Below, piece by piece: positions 41,947 to 51,628 of a DNA stretch of 64,000 nucleotides. Under the pieces are notes generated by a model. The model saw only the letters and a program-made list of their open reading frames with translations, had not been told where the DNA came from and ran no database searches. This DNA is from Qingshengfaniella alkalisoli. GTDB lineage: Bacteria; Pseudomonadota; Alphaproteobacteria; Rhodobacterales; Rhodobacteraceae. Position 1 is the first letter of the stretch; every line of letters starts with the position of its first letter. The DNA lies in the NCBI RefSeq assembly GCF_007855645.1, contig NZ_CP042261.1:290501-354500 (forward strand). Direction: 5' to 3'. Made by a program: the position numbers and the translations under genes.

Positions 41947-43650
41947 ATGCTGAAACGGTTCTTCGAATACTATCGTCCTTGGATGGGGCTGTTCTGGCTC
42001 GATTTCGGTTGCGCAGTTCTGTCTGGTTTATTGGAACTTGCCTTCCCCATCGCAGTGCAGGGCTTCATCGACAAGCTTATTCCGGCGGGGAACTGGACGC
42101 TGACATTGCTTGCCGTGGCTGGGCTGACGGCGATCTATCTGATCAATGCAGGGTTGATGTTCGTGGTGACCTATTGGGGCCACAAGCTGGGTATCAACAT
42201 AGAAACCACGATGCGGGCGCGGGCGTTCGAACATCTTCAGCGGCTGTCGTTTTCGTATTTCGACAAGGTGCGCACGGGCAAGATGGTGGCGCGTGTCACC
42301 CGCGATCTGGAAGACATCGGCGAGATCGCGCATCATGGCCCCGAGGACTTGTTCATCGCGATCATGACCTTTGTCGGCGCGTTCTGCCTGATGCTCTGGA
42401 TCAATGTGCAACTGGCTTTCGTCGCGATTGTTATCGTTCCGGCAATGGCTTTTCTGACGTCATACTACGGTGGGCGGATGACCAGGACCTGGCGCGCCAT
42501 CTATTCCAAGATCGGTAACTTCAATGTCCGGCTGGAAGAAACTGTGGGTGGCATCCGCGTTGTTCAGGCCTTCGCGAATGAGGCCCACGAGGCGCAGTTG
42601 TTCAAGCGCGACAACGCTGCCTATCGCGCGGCAAAACTGGCGGCCTACAGGGTCATGGCGGGGTCCGTGTCGCTGACTTATATGGGCATGCGTCTCGTGC
42701 AGGTAGTGATTATGGTATTCGGTGCGGGGCTGGTGCTGAAAGGGGAACTGACCGAAGGTGGCTTCGTAGCATTTCTTCTTCTGACCGGCGCGTTTCTTCG
42801 CCCCATCGAAAAGATCGCGGCCGTGATCGAGTTGTATCCCCGCGGTGTGGCGGGTTTTCAGCGCTACTGCGAGCTGATCGATACCAAGCCGGACATTGCC
42901 GACGGTCCCGATGCGAAATCCGTGGACCGGCTGAATGGTGCGATCGAGATCGATCATGCCAGCTTTGGCTACGCAACGGACATGCCTGTCGTGCAGGACA
43001 TTTCGCTAAGCGTCGAGCCGGGCGAAACGGTGGCTTTCGTGGGCGCCTCCGGGGCGGGGAAGACCACACTGTTGTCGCTGGTGCCCCGCTTTTATGAACT
43101 GACCTCGGGCGCGATCCGTATTGATGGTATAGACGTCCGCGACATGAAGCTGGAATCGCTGCGCCGCCAGATCGGGATCGTTCAGCAGGATGTTTTCCTG
43201 TTCGGCGGAACGATGGCGGAAAACATTGCCTATGGGCGTCTTGACGCGACGCGGGACGAAATTGCTCAGGCCGCCCATCGTGCCCGTCTGGGCGAGCTAT
43301 TAGAACGCCTTCCGGAAGGGCTCGACACAGTGGTCGGCGAGCGCGGTGTAACGCTGTCCGGCGGACAAAAGCAGCGCGTGGCAATTGCCCGCGCTTTCCT
43401 GAAGAACCCGCCGATCCTCATTCTCGATGAGGCTACGTCGGCACTGGATACGGAAACGGAACGCCGCATCCAGCGGGCGTTGGATGATCTTGCGAAGGAT
43501 CGAACCACCTTGGTCATTGCACATCGCCTGGCGACGATCCGCAACGTGGATCGGATCGTGGTCATGGAAGAGGGCCGCATCGTCGAGACGGGAAGCTACG
43601 AGGAATTGTTGGCCAAGGGCGGCGCCTTTGCGCGTCTGGACGCAGCTTGA
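41947..43650 (+). CDS. ABC exporter, fused permease and ATPase (half-transporter)
   Basis: The 567-residue type I ABC half-exporter (MsbA-like) has six membrane segments in about 1-320, Walker A GASGAGKT at 366-373, signature LSGGQ at 470-474, Walker B ILILDEATSALD and switch His in IAHRLATI. All catalytic motifs are present. The frame is open from 41485, but that part lies antisense to exbB; ATG at 41947 has AGGA ten bases upstream. It sits between the TonB motor and siderophore import genes, which hints at siderophore or iron-related traffic. Its stop abuts that of the convergent ATPase gene. Confidence 0.88.
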   Translation: MLKRFFEYYRPWMGLFWLDFGCAVLSGLLELAFPIAVQGFIDKLIPAGNWTLTLLAVAGLTAIYLINAGLMFVVTYWGHKLGINIETTMRARAFEHLQRLSFSYFDKVRTGKMVARVTRDLEDIGEIAHHGPEDLFIAIMTFVGAFCLMLWINVQLAFVAIVIVPAMAFLTSYYGGRMTRTWRAIYSKIGNFNVRLEETVGGIRVVQAFANEAHEAQLFKRDNAAYRAAKLAAYRVMAGSVSLTYMGMRLVQVVIMVFGAGLVLKGELTEGGFVAFLLLTGAFLRPIEKIAAVIELYPRGVAGFQRYCELIDTKPDIADGPDAKSVDRLNGAIEIDHASFGYATDMPVVQDISLSVEPGETVAFVGASGAGKTTLLSLVPRFYELTSGAIRIDGIDVRDMKLESLRRQIGIVQQDVFLFGGTMAENIAYGRLDATRDEIAQAAHRARLGELLERLPEGLDTVVGERGVTLSGGQKQRVAIARAFLKNPPILILDEATSALDTETERRIQRALDDLAKDRTTLVIAHRLATIRNVDRIVVMEEGRIVETGSYEELLAKGGAFARLDAA

Positions 43651-44424
43651 CTACAATGGCACGACCATGGGCGTTCCACGGCACGGGTCGCTGATCACAC
43701 GGCAATCAAGGTCGAACACCGCTTTCATGCCAGCCTCGGTGACAACATTGCTTGGACTGCCTTGAGCAACGACCGCGCCGCCTCGAAGTGCGATCATGTG
43801 ATCGGCGACACGTGAGGCGAGGTTGATGTCGTGCAGCACCATCGCGACCGTGCGACAGGTGTCGTGGTTCAACTTCTTGACCAGATCGAGCAGTTCGATC
43901 TGATGTGGCAGGTCCAGATAGGTGGTCGGCTCGTCCAGCAGCAACACATCGGTCTGTTGCGCCAAAACCAACGCAAGCCACGCACGCTGCCTTTGGCCGC
44001 CTGACAATGCGGCGACCGGCCGGTCTTCGTTGTGGCGCATGCCCACAGAATCAAGGGCATCATCCACCGCTTTGCGATCCGACTCGCGCATGGGGCGCAG
44101 GGGGCCTAGATGCGGCGTGCGACCGCGTTCGACCAATCGGCGCACGGACAGACCTTCGGGTGCCAGCGTCTGCTGGGGCAGCAGGCCGAGCTTTCGTGCC
44201 ACATCGCGGCTGGGCTGGTCATGGACGTCCTTATCGTCAAGATATGCCGTGCCCGCAGCGGGTTTGACCAGCCGTGCCATTGTGCGCAGCAGTGTGGACT
44301 TCCCGCAGGCATTTGGCCCGACGATGACGGTGATTTTGTGCTCCGGCAGCATGAGGCTCAAATCCGGCAAGACATTGCGCCCGCCAAGATCCACGCGAAG
44401 GTTTCGGGTCTCGACAAGGCTCAT
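43651..44424 (-). CDS. Iron-siderophore ABC importer ATP-binding protein (FecE/FepC type)
   Basis: The 257-residue ATPase has Walker A GPNACGKS at 36-43, signature LSGGQ at 140-144, Walker B VLLLDEPTTYLD and switch His in MVLHDINLA. The form TTYLDL is typical of the siderophore/B12 import class. It powers the two FecCD permeases encoded just upstream and is the last gene of the import operon. Confidence 0.93.
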   Translation of the reverse strand: MSLVETRNLRVDLGGRNVLPDLSLMLPEHKITVIVGPNACGKSTLLRTMARLVKPAAGTAYLDDKDVHDQPSRDVARKLGLLPQQTLAPEGLSVRRLVERGRTPHLGPLRPMRESDRKAVDDALDSVGMRHNEDRPVAALSGGQRQRAWLALVLAQQTDVLLLDEPTTYLDLPHQIELLDLVKKLNHDTCRTVAMVLHDINLASRVADHMIALRGGAVVAQGSPSNVVTEAGMKAVFDLDCRVISDPCRGTPMVVPL

Positions 44425-44425
44425 G

Positions 44426-45385
44426 TCACACCTTTCTCGATTGCAGGATCAGAAGTGCCAGCAGGAACGGCCCACCGATCAGCGCGGTGAAAATACCCGC
44501 TGGCAAGTGGCTGCCCATGATGGGTTGGCTGGACGCAAAATCCGCGAACAGCGCAATGGTCGTGCCGGTTAGTGCCGACAGCCACATCGCGGCGCCAGTT
44601 GCGCCCGACAACCCGCGCGCGATGGGGCCCGCGAGAAAGGCCAGGAAGGGTAGGGGGCCAGCAACGCTGACTGCGGTGGCGGCGAGCAACGTGGAGATGG
44701 CAACCAGTGACAGGCGGACTGCGTCGACGCGCAAACCGAGCGAACGCGCGACATCATCCCCTAACTCCAGCCGGTTCAGGGCAAAAGAAAGCCAGATAAG
44801 CACCGGTGTGCTGAAGAGCAGCGCTACCAAGATGCGGGCGGCGTCGGACCAGCTCGTGTCGGCAAAGGATCCGGTCAGCCAGCGGGCCATCTCTGCCGCT
44901 TGTAGCATGCCCGCGAAACTGAGCAGGAAATCGGTTATGGCGAACAGCGCCAGTCCGAAGCCCAGCCCGACAAGCACCAGCCGCAAAGGTAGAAGCCCGT
45001 CTTTCCACGCGATGATTAGCACGAGAAGCCCCGTAAGCGCGCCGCCGGCCAACGCGCCGAATGTCACATAAGCCGTCCCACCGAGCACCATGGCACCTAC
45101 AGCACCGGCAGACGCACCTGCGGTGAACCCGATCACGTCGGGTGAGGCCAGCGGATTGCGCAACATCGTTTGCAACACGGTGCCCGACAGACCAAACGCG
45201 GCGCCGGTCAACGCTGCAACAATCACGCGCGGCAATCGGAACTGCCACAAGACGGCGCTGTCCATACCGTCGAAGCGTAGCGCAGCCGCCCAATCCATTG
45301 GCCAGGTCCCGGTGGTCAATCTGACGGTTGCGATCGCGATGATCACGCCGCACAGACCTGTGTAGCAAAGAAAGCGTCGTGTCAT
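44426..45385 (-). CDS. Iron-siderophore ABC importer permease (FecCD family), second
   Basis: The 319-residue inner-membrane permease has about ten hydrophobic segments. FecCD features include FRLPRVIVAALTGAAFGLSG, the LRNPLASPDVIGFTAGASAG stretch, and a C-terminal GSHLPAGIFTALIGGPFLL that contacts the ATPase. ATG at 45385 overlaps the stop of the first permease gene (ATGA). The frame is open to 45646 only antisense-like within the neighbour. Confidence 0.92.
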   Translation of the reverse strand: MTRRFLCYTGLCGVIIAIATVRLTTGTWPMDWAAALRFDGMDSAVLWQFRLPRVIVAALTGAAFGLSGTVLQTMLRNPLASPDVIGFTAGASAGAVGAMVLGGTAYVTFGALAGGALTGLLVLIIAWKDGLLPLRLVLVGLGFGLALFAITDFLLSFAGMLQAAEMARWLTGSFADTSWSDAARILVALLFSTPVLIWLSFALNRLELGDDVARSLGLRVDAVRLSLVAISTLLAATAVSVAGPLPFLAFLAGPIARGLSGATGAAMWLSALTGTTIALFADFASSQPIMGSHLPAGIFTALIGGPFLLALLILQSRKV

Positions 45386-46374
45386 TGCCCGAGCCTTCCC
45401 GATCCGCGTGCAATCAATGCAATGGCTGGTCCGCCGATGAGCGCGACGCATAACCCCGTCTGGATTTCCATGCCGGGAAGGATCACACGCCCCGCCAAGT
45501 CCGCCAGCAATACCAGCGACGCGCCAAGCAGCGCCGATTGCACGGCCAGCCCGGCGGTGGAGGACACGCCAAGCCTGCGCGCCATGTGGGGCGCGATCAG
45601 GCCAACGAAGCCGATAGGACCAGCAATCGCGACCGCTGCCGCACACAGACAGGCGATTGCGATCAGTGTCAGTGCAAGCGTCAGCCCCGTGCCCACGCCA
45701 AGCGTCCGTCCCATGTCATCACCAAGCGCCAGCGCGTCCAGTCGCCGCGCGGCCAGCCCGGCCGCGGCAACGCCGGCCAGCAGCATGGGAAGGAATGTTA
45801 CCAACCCCTCGATGCTGACATTGCCGAGCGACCCGAGAATCCAGTGGCGATACACGTCCAGTGCCTGCTGGCTCAGGACCAGCACACCACGAATGATGGC
45901 ATAAAGAAATCCCGTGACCGCCGCGCCTGCCAAGATCAGCGCTGCCATTCCGGTACCCAGTGATGCGAGCCCCCAGACCAGAAGTGTGGTAAGCGCGGCG
46001 CCCGCCAAGGCAGGGATGATGAGGGTCGAGGGGGCACTATGGCCTGCAACGATGATCGTGAGCACTACCCCGACAGCGGCGCCTGCGTTCACCCCCAGAA
46101 GCCCCGGATCCGCAAGCGGATTGCGGGTGGCAGTTTGCATCAGCGCGCCCGCAATCCCGAGTGCACCACCAACGGCAACTGCGCAAAGTATACGCGGCAG
46201 GCGCAACTCGATCAGCACCACCGAAATCGCGTTGGTCTGGTCGAGGGGCTGAAACAGCAGAAACAGATCGCCCAGATGCACATCGCTGCGGGCACCGAAG
46301 CGCAAGCCAAGCAACGCAAGCAGGCCCATAGCGCATAGGCTGACCGCCACGGGCGGCACACGCATCCTGGTCAT
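45382..46374 (-). CDS. Iron-siderophore ABC importer permease (FecCD family), first
   Basis: The 330-residue permease has about ten membrane segments and the same landmarks as its partner (LRLPRILCAVAVGGALGIAG, TRNPLADPGLLGVNAGAAVG, GMEIQTGLCVALIGGPAI). Two different permeases imply a heterodimeric channel, as in FecCD/FepDG. It overlaps the binding-protein gene by four bases at its start. Confidence 0.92.
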   Translation of the reverse strand: MTRMRVPPVAVSLCAMGLLALLGLRFGARSDVHLGDLFLLFQPLDQTNAISVVLIELRLPRILCAVAVGGALGIAGALMQTATRNPLADPGLLGVNAGAAVGVVLTIIVAGHSAPSTLIIPALAGAALTTLLVWGLASLGTGMAALILAGAAVTGFLYAIIRGVLVLSQQALDVYRHWILGSLGNVSIEGLVTFLPMLLAGVAAAGLAARRLDALALGDDMGRTLGVGTGLTLALTLIAIACLCAAAVAIAGPIGFVGLIAPHMARRLGVSSTAGLAVQSALLGASLVLLADLAGRVILPGMEIQTGLCVALIGGPAIALIARGSGRLGQ

Positions 46375-47345
46375 CGCACAAGCCCTGCTTCGTGCGCACC
46401 CGGCACGACGGTTTCAGGATCACCATCCATCGCGGCTTCGATCAGGGGGATCAATTTGGTCTGCGCGAACTCTAGGCTGAGCGGGCTGGAATAGCTCATC
46501 GCGGCTGCAAGTTCGGGGTCGGCGACTATTTCACGCCCTTCCTGAACAGCTCTCAAGCTGTCGCGCAGGGGCAGGTCGCGGGCCGAGGATACCCCGCCGC
46601 CAGCGTCCAACCAGACCAGCAGATCCACATCCAGCGGTTCCGACAATTCCGGGTCGAGCGTGAAATAAAATGACCCTCTCGCAAGGCTTTCCACGATTTT
46701 CGGAGTACGAAAGCCGAAACTAGCCAGCAGCCGCGCACGGGCGTCGGTTCCCGTGTAAAGGCCCGGTCCGGCAGGCCAAGCCACAACGGCCGTGGCATCC
46801 TGCCAGTTGGGATGCGCTGATCGGATGGCCAGTGCGTTCTCTGTGATCCGTTCGATCAGGGCGTGGGCCTCATCTGACTTGCCAAGAGCATTCCCCAGGG
46901 CCCTGGTCATATCCTCCCAAGGCATACCGAAGTCGCCCGCACCCTTGCCGGCTGGTAAAACCGGTGCGATCCGCGACAACTTTTCATACTGTGTCTTCGA
47001 GATGCCGGACCACATCGCCTCGATCAGATCGGGTTTCATCGCGGCAATGGCCTCGATGTCCAGCTCACCGCGTAGGACGGGCGGGCGGGCCTCGCCCAGG
47101 AGTGGAGACGCCCAAGGCCAAAGTCCGGTCTCGTCACCGCCATACCAAGTGCGATAGGCGATCGGAACCGTACCCAAGGCGAGCAAGTAGTCGGCGCCTG
47201 TGTAGGAGATCGATACCACGCGCTGCGCCGGTGCCGGCAACGTGGTTTCGCCCCAGCGATGGGAGATTGTGATCGGCTCAGCCGCAGCGGTTACGCCGCA
47301 AATGGACGTCAGCAAGACAAGAGATACTGTGAATGCATGCCACAT
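46371..47345 (-). CDS. Iron-siderophore ABC importer substrate-binding protein
   Basis: The 324-residue periplasmic protein has a signal peptide (1-22, cleavage near TAAA-EP) and a type III (FecB/FhuD-like) binding fold: HRWGETTLPAPAQRVVSISY near the start, DIEAIAAMKPDLIEAMWSG, and LARGSFYFTLDPEL later. It receives the siderophore from the periplasm and passes it to the two permeases. It is the first gene of the import operon and divergent from the AraC gene. Confidence 0.92.
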   Translation of the reverse strand: MWHAFTVSLVLLTSICGVTAAAEPITISHRWGETTLPAPAQRVVSISYTGADYLLALGTVPIAYRTWYGGDETGLWPWASPLLGEARPPVLRGELDIEAIAAMKPDLIEAMWSGISKTQYEKLSRIAPVLPAGKGAGDFGMPWEDMTRALGNALGKSDEAHALIERITENALAIRSAHPNWQDATAVVAWPAGPGLYTGTDARARLLASFGFRTPKIVESLARGSFYFTLDPELSEPLDVDLLVWLDAGGGVSSARDLPLRDSLRAVQEGREIVADPELAAAMSYSSPLSLEFAQTKLIPLIEAAMDGDPETVVPGAHEAGLVR

Positions 47346-47430
47346 CGGGTGTCGGTCATCTCGGCTGATTATGCGACCTGGCTAACGTGGCGAGGGATCC
47401 ACTTCTGGCTGAGTCGTCCCCACTTACGCA

Positions 47431-48411
47431 ATGATGGCACGTATGAAAAGGCATCTTGGCCTTGACCAAAGAAAAACAGTCGGGTTAGGTCTGGCAAACT
47501 TCTCCCTACCTCCATTCTCAGTTAATCAGATCGTTTCCGTGTCATTCCGCCCCAATATGAGCGCTTTCACGACGGGTATTTTCCCGGTTGAGGAATTGCG
47601 CTTTCTGGAACTGGACGGGCTGGTGATTGATTTGTGGCATGTTGAGGGCAGTGCCGAGGCCAGCGGGCATTACGTCTCTCCTGATCCGCGCATTACCATC
47701 GCGCTTGATCCGCTGCCCTTGCAGGTAACGCAATCGCAGAGCGGTCGCGTCGCGGGTGCGATCGGCCCGGTCAGCTATGTTCCCGCGGGGATGCAGGTGT
47801 GGGGCAGGCTTGGGGCACCTGGGCGGTTCCGGCATCTGGACATGCATTTCGATGCACGCCGACTGGTTGATATGTCAGGGGTGTCGCTTGAACAGACCCG
47901 CCGTCCGGTGTTGATGCTGAATTCCCATCGTATCATGTCTATAGCGTCGCTGATTGCCGAGCAATGCATCGCGCAGGATCGATCCGCGACCTATACCGAG
48001 GCATTGGTTCGCGCGCTTCTGATCGAGCTGTTTCAGGCCCCTGCGTCAGAGAGTGTCGGCTCCCCAAATGGTGGATTGTCACCTTCGCAGCTCGCCAAGG
48101 TCACGGGTCATTTGCGCGCCAATCTGCATCGTCGGGTATCGGTTCGGGAACTGTCAGATATGGCCGGATTGTCTCCGTCATGGTTCGCGCATGCGTTCAA
48201 GGTCAGCACGGGACAGCCGCCCAACAAGTGGTTGCAGTCTATGCGTGTCGAGCGTGCCGAGGAACTATTGGCGCGCGGTCTTGGCCCGGCGGCTGTGGCG
48301 AATGAATGCGGGTTTTCCGATCAGTCGCATTTGACCCGATCCTTCCGTGCTGCAAAAGGGATCACGCCAGCGTCGTGGCAGCGGTTGCATCTGCGAAATT
48401 GCGCAGATTGA
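47431..48411 (+). CDS. AraC-family transcriptional regulator
   Basis: Up to 326 residues. The C-terminal double HTH is clear (SVRELSDMAGLSPSWFAHAF and AAVANECGFSDQSHLTRSFR, then KGITPASW). The N-terminal domain is not one I recognise. Its place between siderophore import genes and the receptor gene suggests a PchR/YbtA-like activator that responds to the ferric siderophore. The start is uncertain: neither ATG at 47431 nor that at 47443 has a clear ribosome site. Confidence 0.87.
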   Translation: MMARMKRHLGLDQRKTVGLGLANFSLPPFSVNQIVSVSFRPNMSAFTTGIFPVEELRFLELDGLVIDLWHVEGSAEASGHYVSPDPRITIALDPLPLQVTQSQSGRVAGAIGPVSYVPAGMQVWGRLGAPGRFRHLDMHFDARRLVDMSGVSLEQTRRPVLMLNSHRIMSIASLIAEQCIAQDRSATYTEALVRALLIELFQAPASESVGSPNGGLSPSQLAKVTGHLRANLHRRVSVRELSDMAGLSPSWFAHAFKVSTGQPPNKWLQSMRVERAEELLARGLGPAAVANECGFSDQSHLTRSFRAAKGITPASWQRLHLRNCAD

Positions 48412-48426
48412 AGCAGGAAGTTTCAA
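48408..48426 (+). promoter_or_regulatory. Inverted repeat TTGAA-N9-TTCAA before the receptor gene
   Basis: Five-base arms flank nine bases, overlapping the stop codon of the AraC gene. It is 110-128 bases before the receptor ATG, a suitable place for an activator site. The arms are short, so chance is possible. Confidence 0.25.
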
Positions 48427-48535
48427 AGAGCGGCAGAATCATTCAAGAATAGCCGCATTAACCAACTTAAAGCCTAAGACTTCTGGCCCGCGACCGTTGG
48501 GCTATTTCGTGTTTCAATACTGGATAAATAAAAGC

Positions 48536-50695
48536 ATGAAGATGTTTCCTATTGGCTCCCACGGACTGCGTTGTGGCACAGCCACCATCGCGCTGCTTGT
48601 GCCGGTGCAGGCCGTCGCGCAAGACGAGGCGCTTGTGCTTCAACCCATCAACATCAGCGTTGCGACGGATGACGACGCCATCGGCCCGGTTGAGGGGCTG
48701 ACAAATCCTGCGACTCTCACCGGGGCGAAAACTGCGACGCCCTTGTCCGAAGTCCCGCAATCCGTTTCCGTAATTGGCCGCGATCAGATCGAGCGTGAGA
48801 ACGTCACCAAGGTTGACGAAGCTCTGCGCTATTCGGCAGGCGTTTTTACCCAGCCTTTCGGTGATGACAGCGATACGGATTGGCACTTCATCCGGGGTTT
48901 TCAGTCGACCGCGGCGGGCGTGTATCTGGATGGGCTTCAGAATTTCTCTTATGCGTTCGGGGGTTTTTACATCGATCCCTACACGCTGGAGCGGATCGAA
49001 GTGCTGCGCGGTCCGTCCTCGGTTCTTTATGGTGGATCCAACCCTGGCGGGTTGCTGAACTACGTGTCCAAGACGCCGCAGGGGCGTGTGAGGGAAACGG
49101 CACTGGGGCTGAACGACTTCGGCACCGCGTGGTTCAACTTTGATTTGGGTGACGACACCTCCACCGGCGGTTGGCGTGTGACTGGCCGTATAGAAGGCGG
49201 TGACAAGGATGATGAATTCGCCGATGGTATGCGTGGCGTCTTGGCACCTTCTCTACTGTTCACGACAGACGCGGGCACCGAGATCACCCTGCTCGCCAAC
49301 TATACCCGAGTCGACGAGAACCATTCGGGCGGCTCGTTCCTGCCCTATGTCGGTACCGCCGCGAAGGCGGATTTCGGGTACATCGACACGACGGCCAATT
49401 TTTCGGAGCCGGACATTGACAGCTATGACCGTGAACAGTTCCATATCGGCGCGAATGTCGCGCATGATTTCGGTGGCTGGACACTGATCGAGTCGTTTCG
49501 CTACGGGGAAAGCCATGTGCAGGAGGACAGCCTTTATGCCTATGGCTACCTGAACTTTATGCCGACCCCGCAGGATCCGGACAACGAACTGTCCCGCATC
49601 CGGTTCGAGCACGACACCAAGGTTCGCACGGTTCTGTCCGACACACGCGTTGAGACCACGGCCGTCACAGGTGCAGTGGAGCATGAATTGTTGTTCGGTC
49701 TGGATGCGAAGTATTACGAGATCGACCAGATGCAGGCGTCCGGTTCCGGCACGCCGATCAGCGCAAATCATCCGCAATATGGCGCATCGCAGGTCGATCC
49801 TGTTCCCTACATCGACCAAAAGATTGAGCAGACTCAAATCGGTTTTTACGCGCAGGACCAATTGCGCTGGGGCGACGGTTGGATCGGCACGCTTAACCTG
49901 CGCCACGACACCGTCCACACTGAGGCGGGGGAGAACAAGGCCACGGGTGCCGAAGGCTACGATCGCGACAACAGCGAATGGAGTTGGCGCCTCGGTCTGG
50001 CAAAGGAACTGGCCAACGGGTTTACGCCGTATCTGTCGGCATCCACCTATTTTAGTCCCGAAGTCGTAACTGACGCCGGTGGCAATATGCTGACCCCGGA
50101 AACGGGCCGTCAATACGAGGTTGGGCTGAAGTATATTCCTGAGGATGGACGCAGCTCGCTGACCGTGTCGCTGTTTGACATTCACCGAAACGACATCACC
50201 CAATCCGCCGGCTATGATGCCAATTTCCAACCTATCTACCAGCAGGTGGGTGAGGTTTCATCAAAGGGGGTCGAAATCGAAGGTTTTCACGATTTTGGCA
50301 ACGGTCTTTCGGTGCGCGGCTCAGCGACGAAGCTGGATATGACCATCGAGAAGGATGTGAACGAAAACCTTGAAGGCAACACGCCATTCATCGTTCCGGA
50401 AACACAGGCTGCACTTTGGGTCGACTACGCCTTTGCCGGTGACCTGACCGGGCTGCGGGCCGGTGCCGGTGCGCGCTACCAAGGCGAAAGCTGGGCGGAC
50501 AATGAAAACACGGCGAAGGTGCCATCAGCGACGCTCTATGATGCCTCGGTCAGCTATGACTGGTTGGATTGGCGTGCGAACCTTGCCGTAACGAACCTGT
50601 TCGACGACGACTATGTATCAGGCTGCCAGACGGTCTATAGCTGCGGATATGGCGAAGGTCGCGAGGTTAGCCTGACTTTGACGCGCAACTGGTAA
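48536..50695 (+). CDS. TonB-dependent siderophore receptor
   Basis: Outer-membrane gated channel for a ferric siderophore. The 719-residue protein from ATG at 48536 has a signal peptide (1-29, AVAQ-DE), a plug domain (PLSEVPQSVSVIGRDQIERE, DWHFIRGFQSTAAGVYLDG, RIEVLRGPSSVLYGGSNPGG) and a 22-strand-type barrel. It ends in Trp after LTLTRN, as expected for barrel insertion. The plug pattern is that of the ferrichrome/pyoverdine class. No signalling extension for a FecI/FecR system is present. The frame is open from 48347 but overlaps the AraC gene. Confidence 0.93.
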   Translation: MKMFPIGSHGLRCGTATIALLVPVQAVAQDEALVLQPINISVATDDDAIGPVEGLTNPATLTGAKTATPLSEVPQSVSVIGRDQIERENVTKVDEALRYSAGVFTQPFGDDSDTDWHFIRGFQSTAAGVYLDGLQNFSYAFGGFYIDPYTLERIEVLRGPSSVLYGGSNPGGLLNYVSKTPQGRVRETALGLNDFGTAWFNFDLGDDTSTGGWRVTGRIEGGDKDDEFADGMRGVLAPSLLFTTDAGTEITLLANYTRVDENHSGGSFLPYVGTAAKADFGYIDTTANFSEPDIDSYDREQFHIGANVAHDFGGWTLIESFRYGESHVQEDSLYAYGYLNFMPTPQDPDNELSRIRFEHDTKVRTVLSDTRVETTAVTGAVEHELLFGLDAKYYEIDQMQASGSGTPISANHPQYGASQVDPVPYIDQKIEQTQIGFYAQDQLRWGDGWIGTLNLRHDTVHTEAGENKATGAEGYDRDNSEWSWRLGLAKELANGFTPYLSASTYFSPEVVTDAGGNMLTPETGRQYEVGLKYIPEDGRSSLTVSLFDIHRNDITQSAGYDANFQPIYQQVGEVSSKGVEIEGFHDFGNGLSVRGSATKLDMTIEKDVNENLEGNTPFIVPETQAALWVDYAFAGDLTGLRAGAGARYQGESWADNENTAKVPSATLYDASVSYDWLDWRANLAVTNLFDDDYVSGCQTVYSCGYGEGREVSLTLTRNW

Positions 50696-50698
50696 AGC

Positions 50699-51628
50699 TT
50701 AGCCCAGTATGTGAAGCCAGATCCAGATGGTCGGCACCGATACAGCGGTGCCGATCAACACCGATGATGCCGCCACACGCCGCGCTCGCCCGTAGAAGTT
50801 CGCAAAGATGTAGGTGTTGACCCCTGGTGCCATTGCGGCCGTGATAACCGCGTTGCGGATCACCTGCTGGCTCAGCCCGAAAATGTTGGCCATGACCAGC
50901 ACGATTATCGGATGCACGACCAGCGAAATCACAATGACGAAGAAAATGGTCTTCATGTCACCTTCGGGGGTGTAGCGTGTCAGAACCCCACCCAAGCCGA
51001 ACAGGGCCGCCGGAAGTGCCGCGCGGACCATCATGTCGATCGCGTCGGCCAGCACGATGGGCAAAGTCACGCCCGATATGTTAACGATGAAGCCCAGCCC
51101 GATCCCCACGATCAGAGCATTGCGGAACATCGCGCTCAGGATCGACGCTAGCATCTTGCGACCGCCAACGCCTTTGCCGCGCACGATTTCCATCGCTGTG
51201 ATGGCCAAGCAGAAGCAGAACGGTGAATGAATTGCGATGATCGAATAGTTTGTCGCTAGCGACTCCGGCCCGTATGCACGTTCGGAAATCGGCAGTCCCA
51301 ATAGCAAGGAGTTCGAGAACAGGCAGCAAAAGCCGATGGCGATGCTGTCTTGCCAATCGCGTTTGAAGATGTAGTGCGCACCCAGCGTTCCAATCAGAAA
51401 GCCCGTAGTTGCGCCGACATAGAAGCTTAGCAGCAGCGGGGCATTGAAGCCGGATGACAGGTCGATATTGGCGATGGCGGTGAACAACAGGCAGGGGACC
51501 GCGAAGTGTTGCGCGAACTTCATTACGCCGTCCACGGCCCCATCGGGGAACAGGCCTGCCTTTGCCGCCGCGTAGCCGAAGCCGATTACCAGAAAAACGG
51601 GTAGAACGACTTCAAGTAAGGCTGACAT
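50699..51628 (-). CDS. AEC-family (auxin efflux carrier) transporter
   Basis: The 309-residue inner-membrane protein has about ten hydrophobic segments in two inverted halves, with the family patterns EVVLPVFLVIGFGYAAAKAG and AAMAPGVNTYIFANFYGRA. Bacterial AEC members move organic acids such as malate or malonate; the substrate here is unknown. It is the last gene of the dacC-tmk-holB-tatD-MBL run and ends three bases from the end of the convergent receptor gene. Confidence 0.88.
   Translation of the reverse strand: MSALLEVVLPVFLVIGFGYAAAKAGLFPDGAVDGVMKFAQHFAVPCLLFTAIANIDLSSGFNAPLLLSFYVGATTGFLIGTLGAHYIFKRDWQDSIAIGFCCLFSNSLLLGLPISERAYGPESLATNYSIIAIHSPFCFCLAITAMEIVRGKGVGGRKMLASILSAMFRNALIVGIGLGFIVNISGVTLPIVLADAIDMMVRAALPAALFGLGGVLTRYTPEGDMKTIFFVIVISLVVHPIIVLVMANIFGLSQQVIRNAVITAAMAPGVNTYIFANFYGRARRVAASSVLIGTAVSVPTIWIWLHILG

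Noticed and set aside
47459..47490. Promoter-like TTGACC-N17-TTAGGT inside the start of the AraC frame
   Set aside because: The -10 match is poor and no good start codon with a ribosome site follows, so it is not listed. It leaves the AraC start uncertain.
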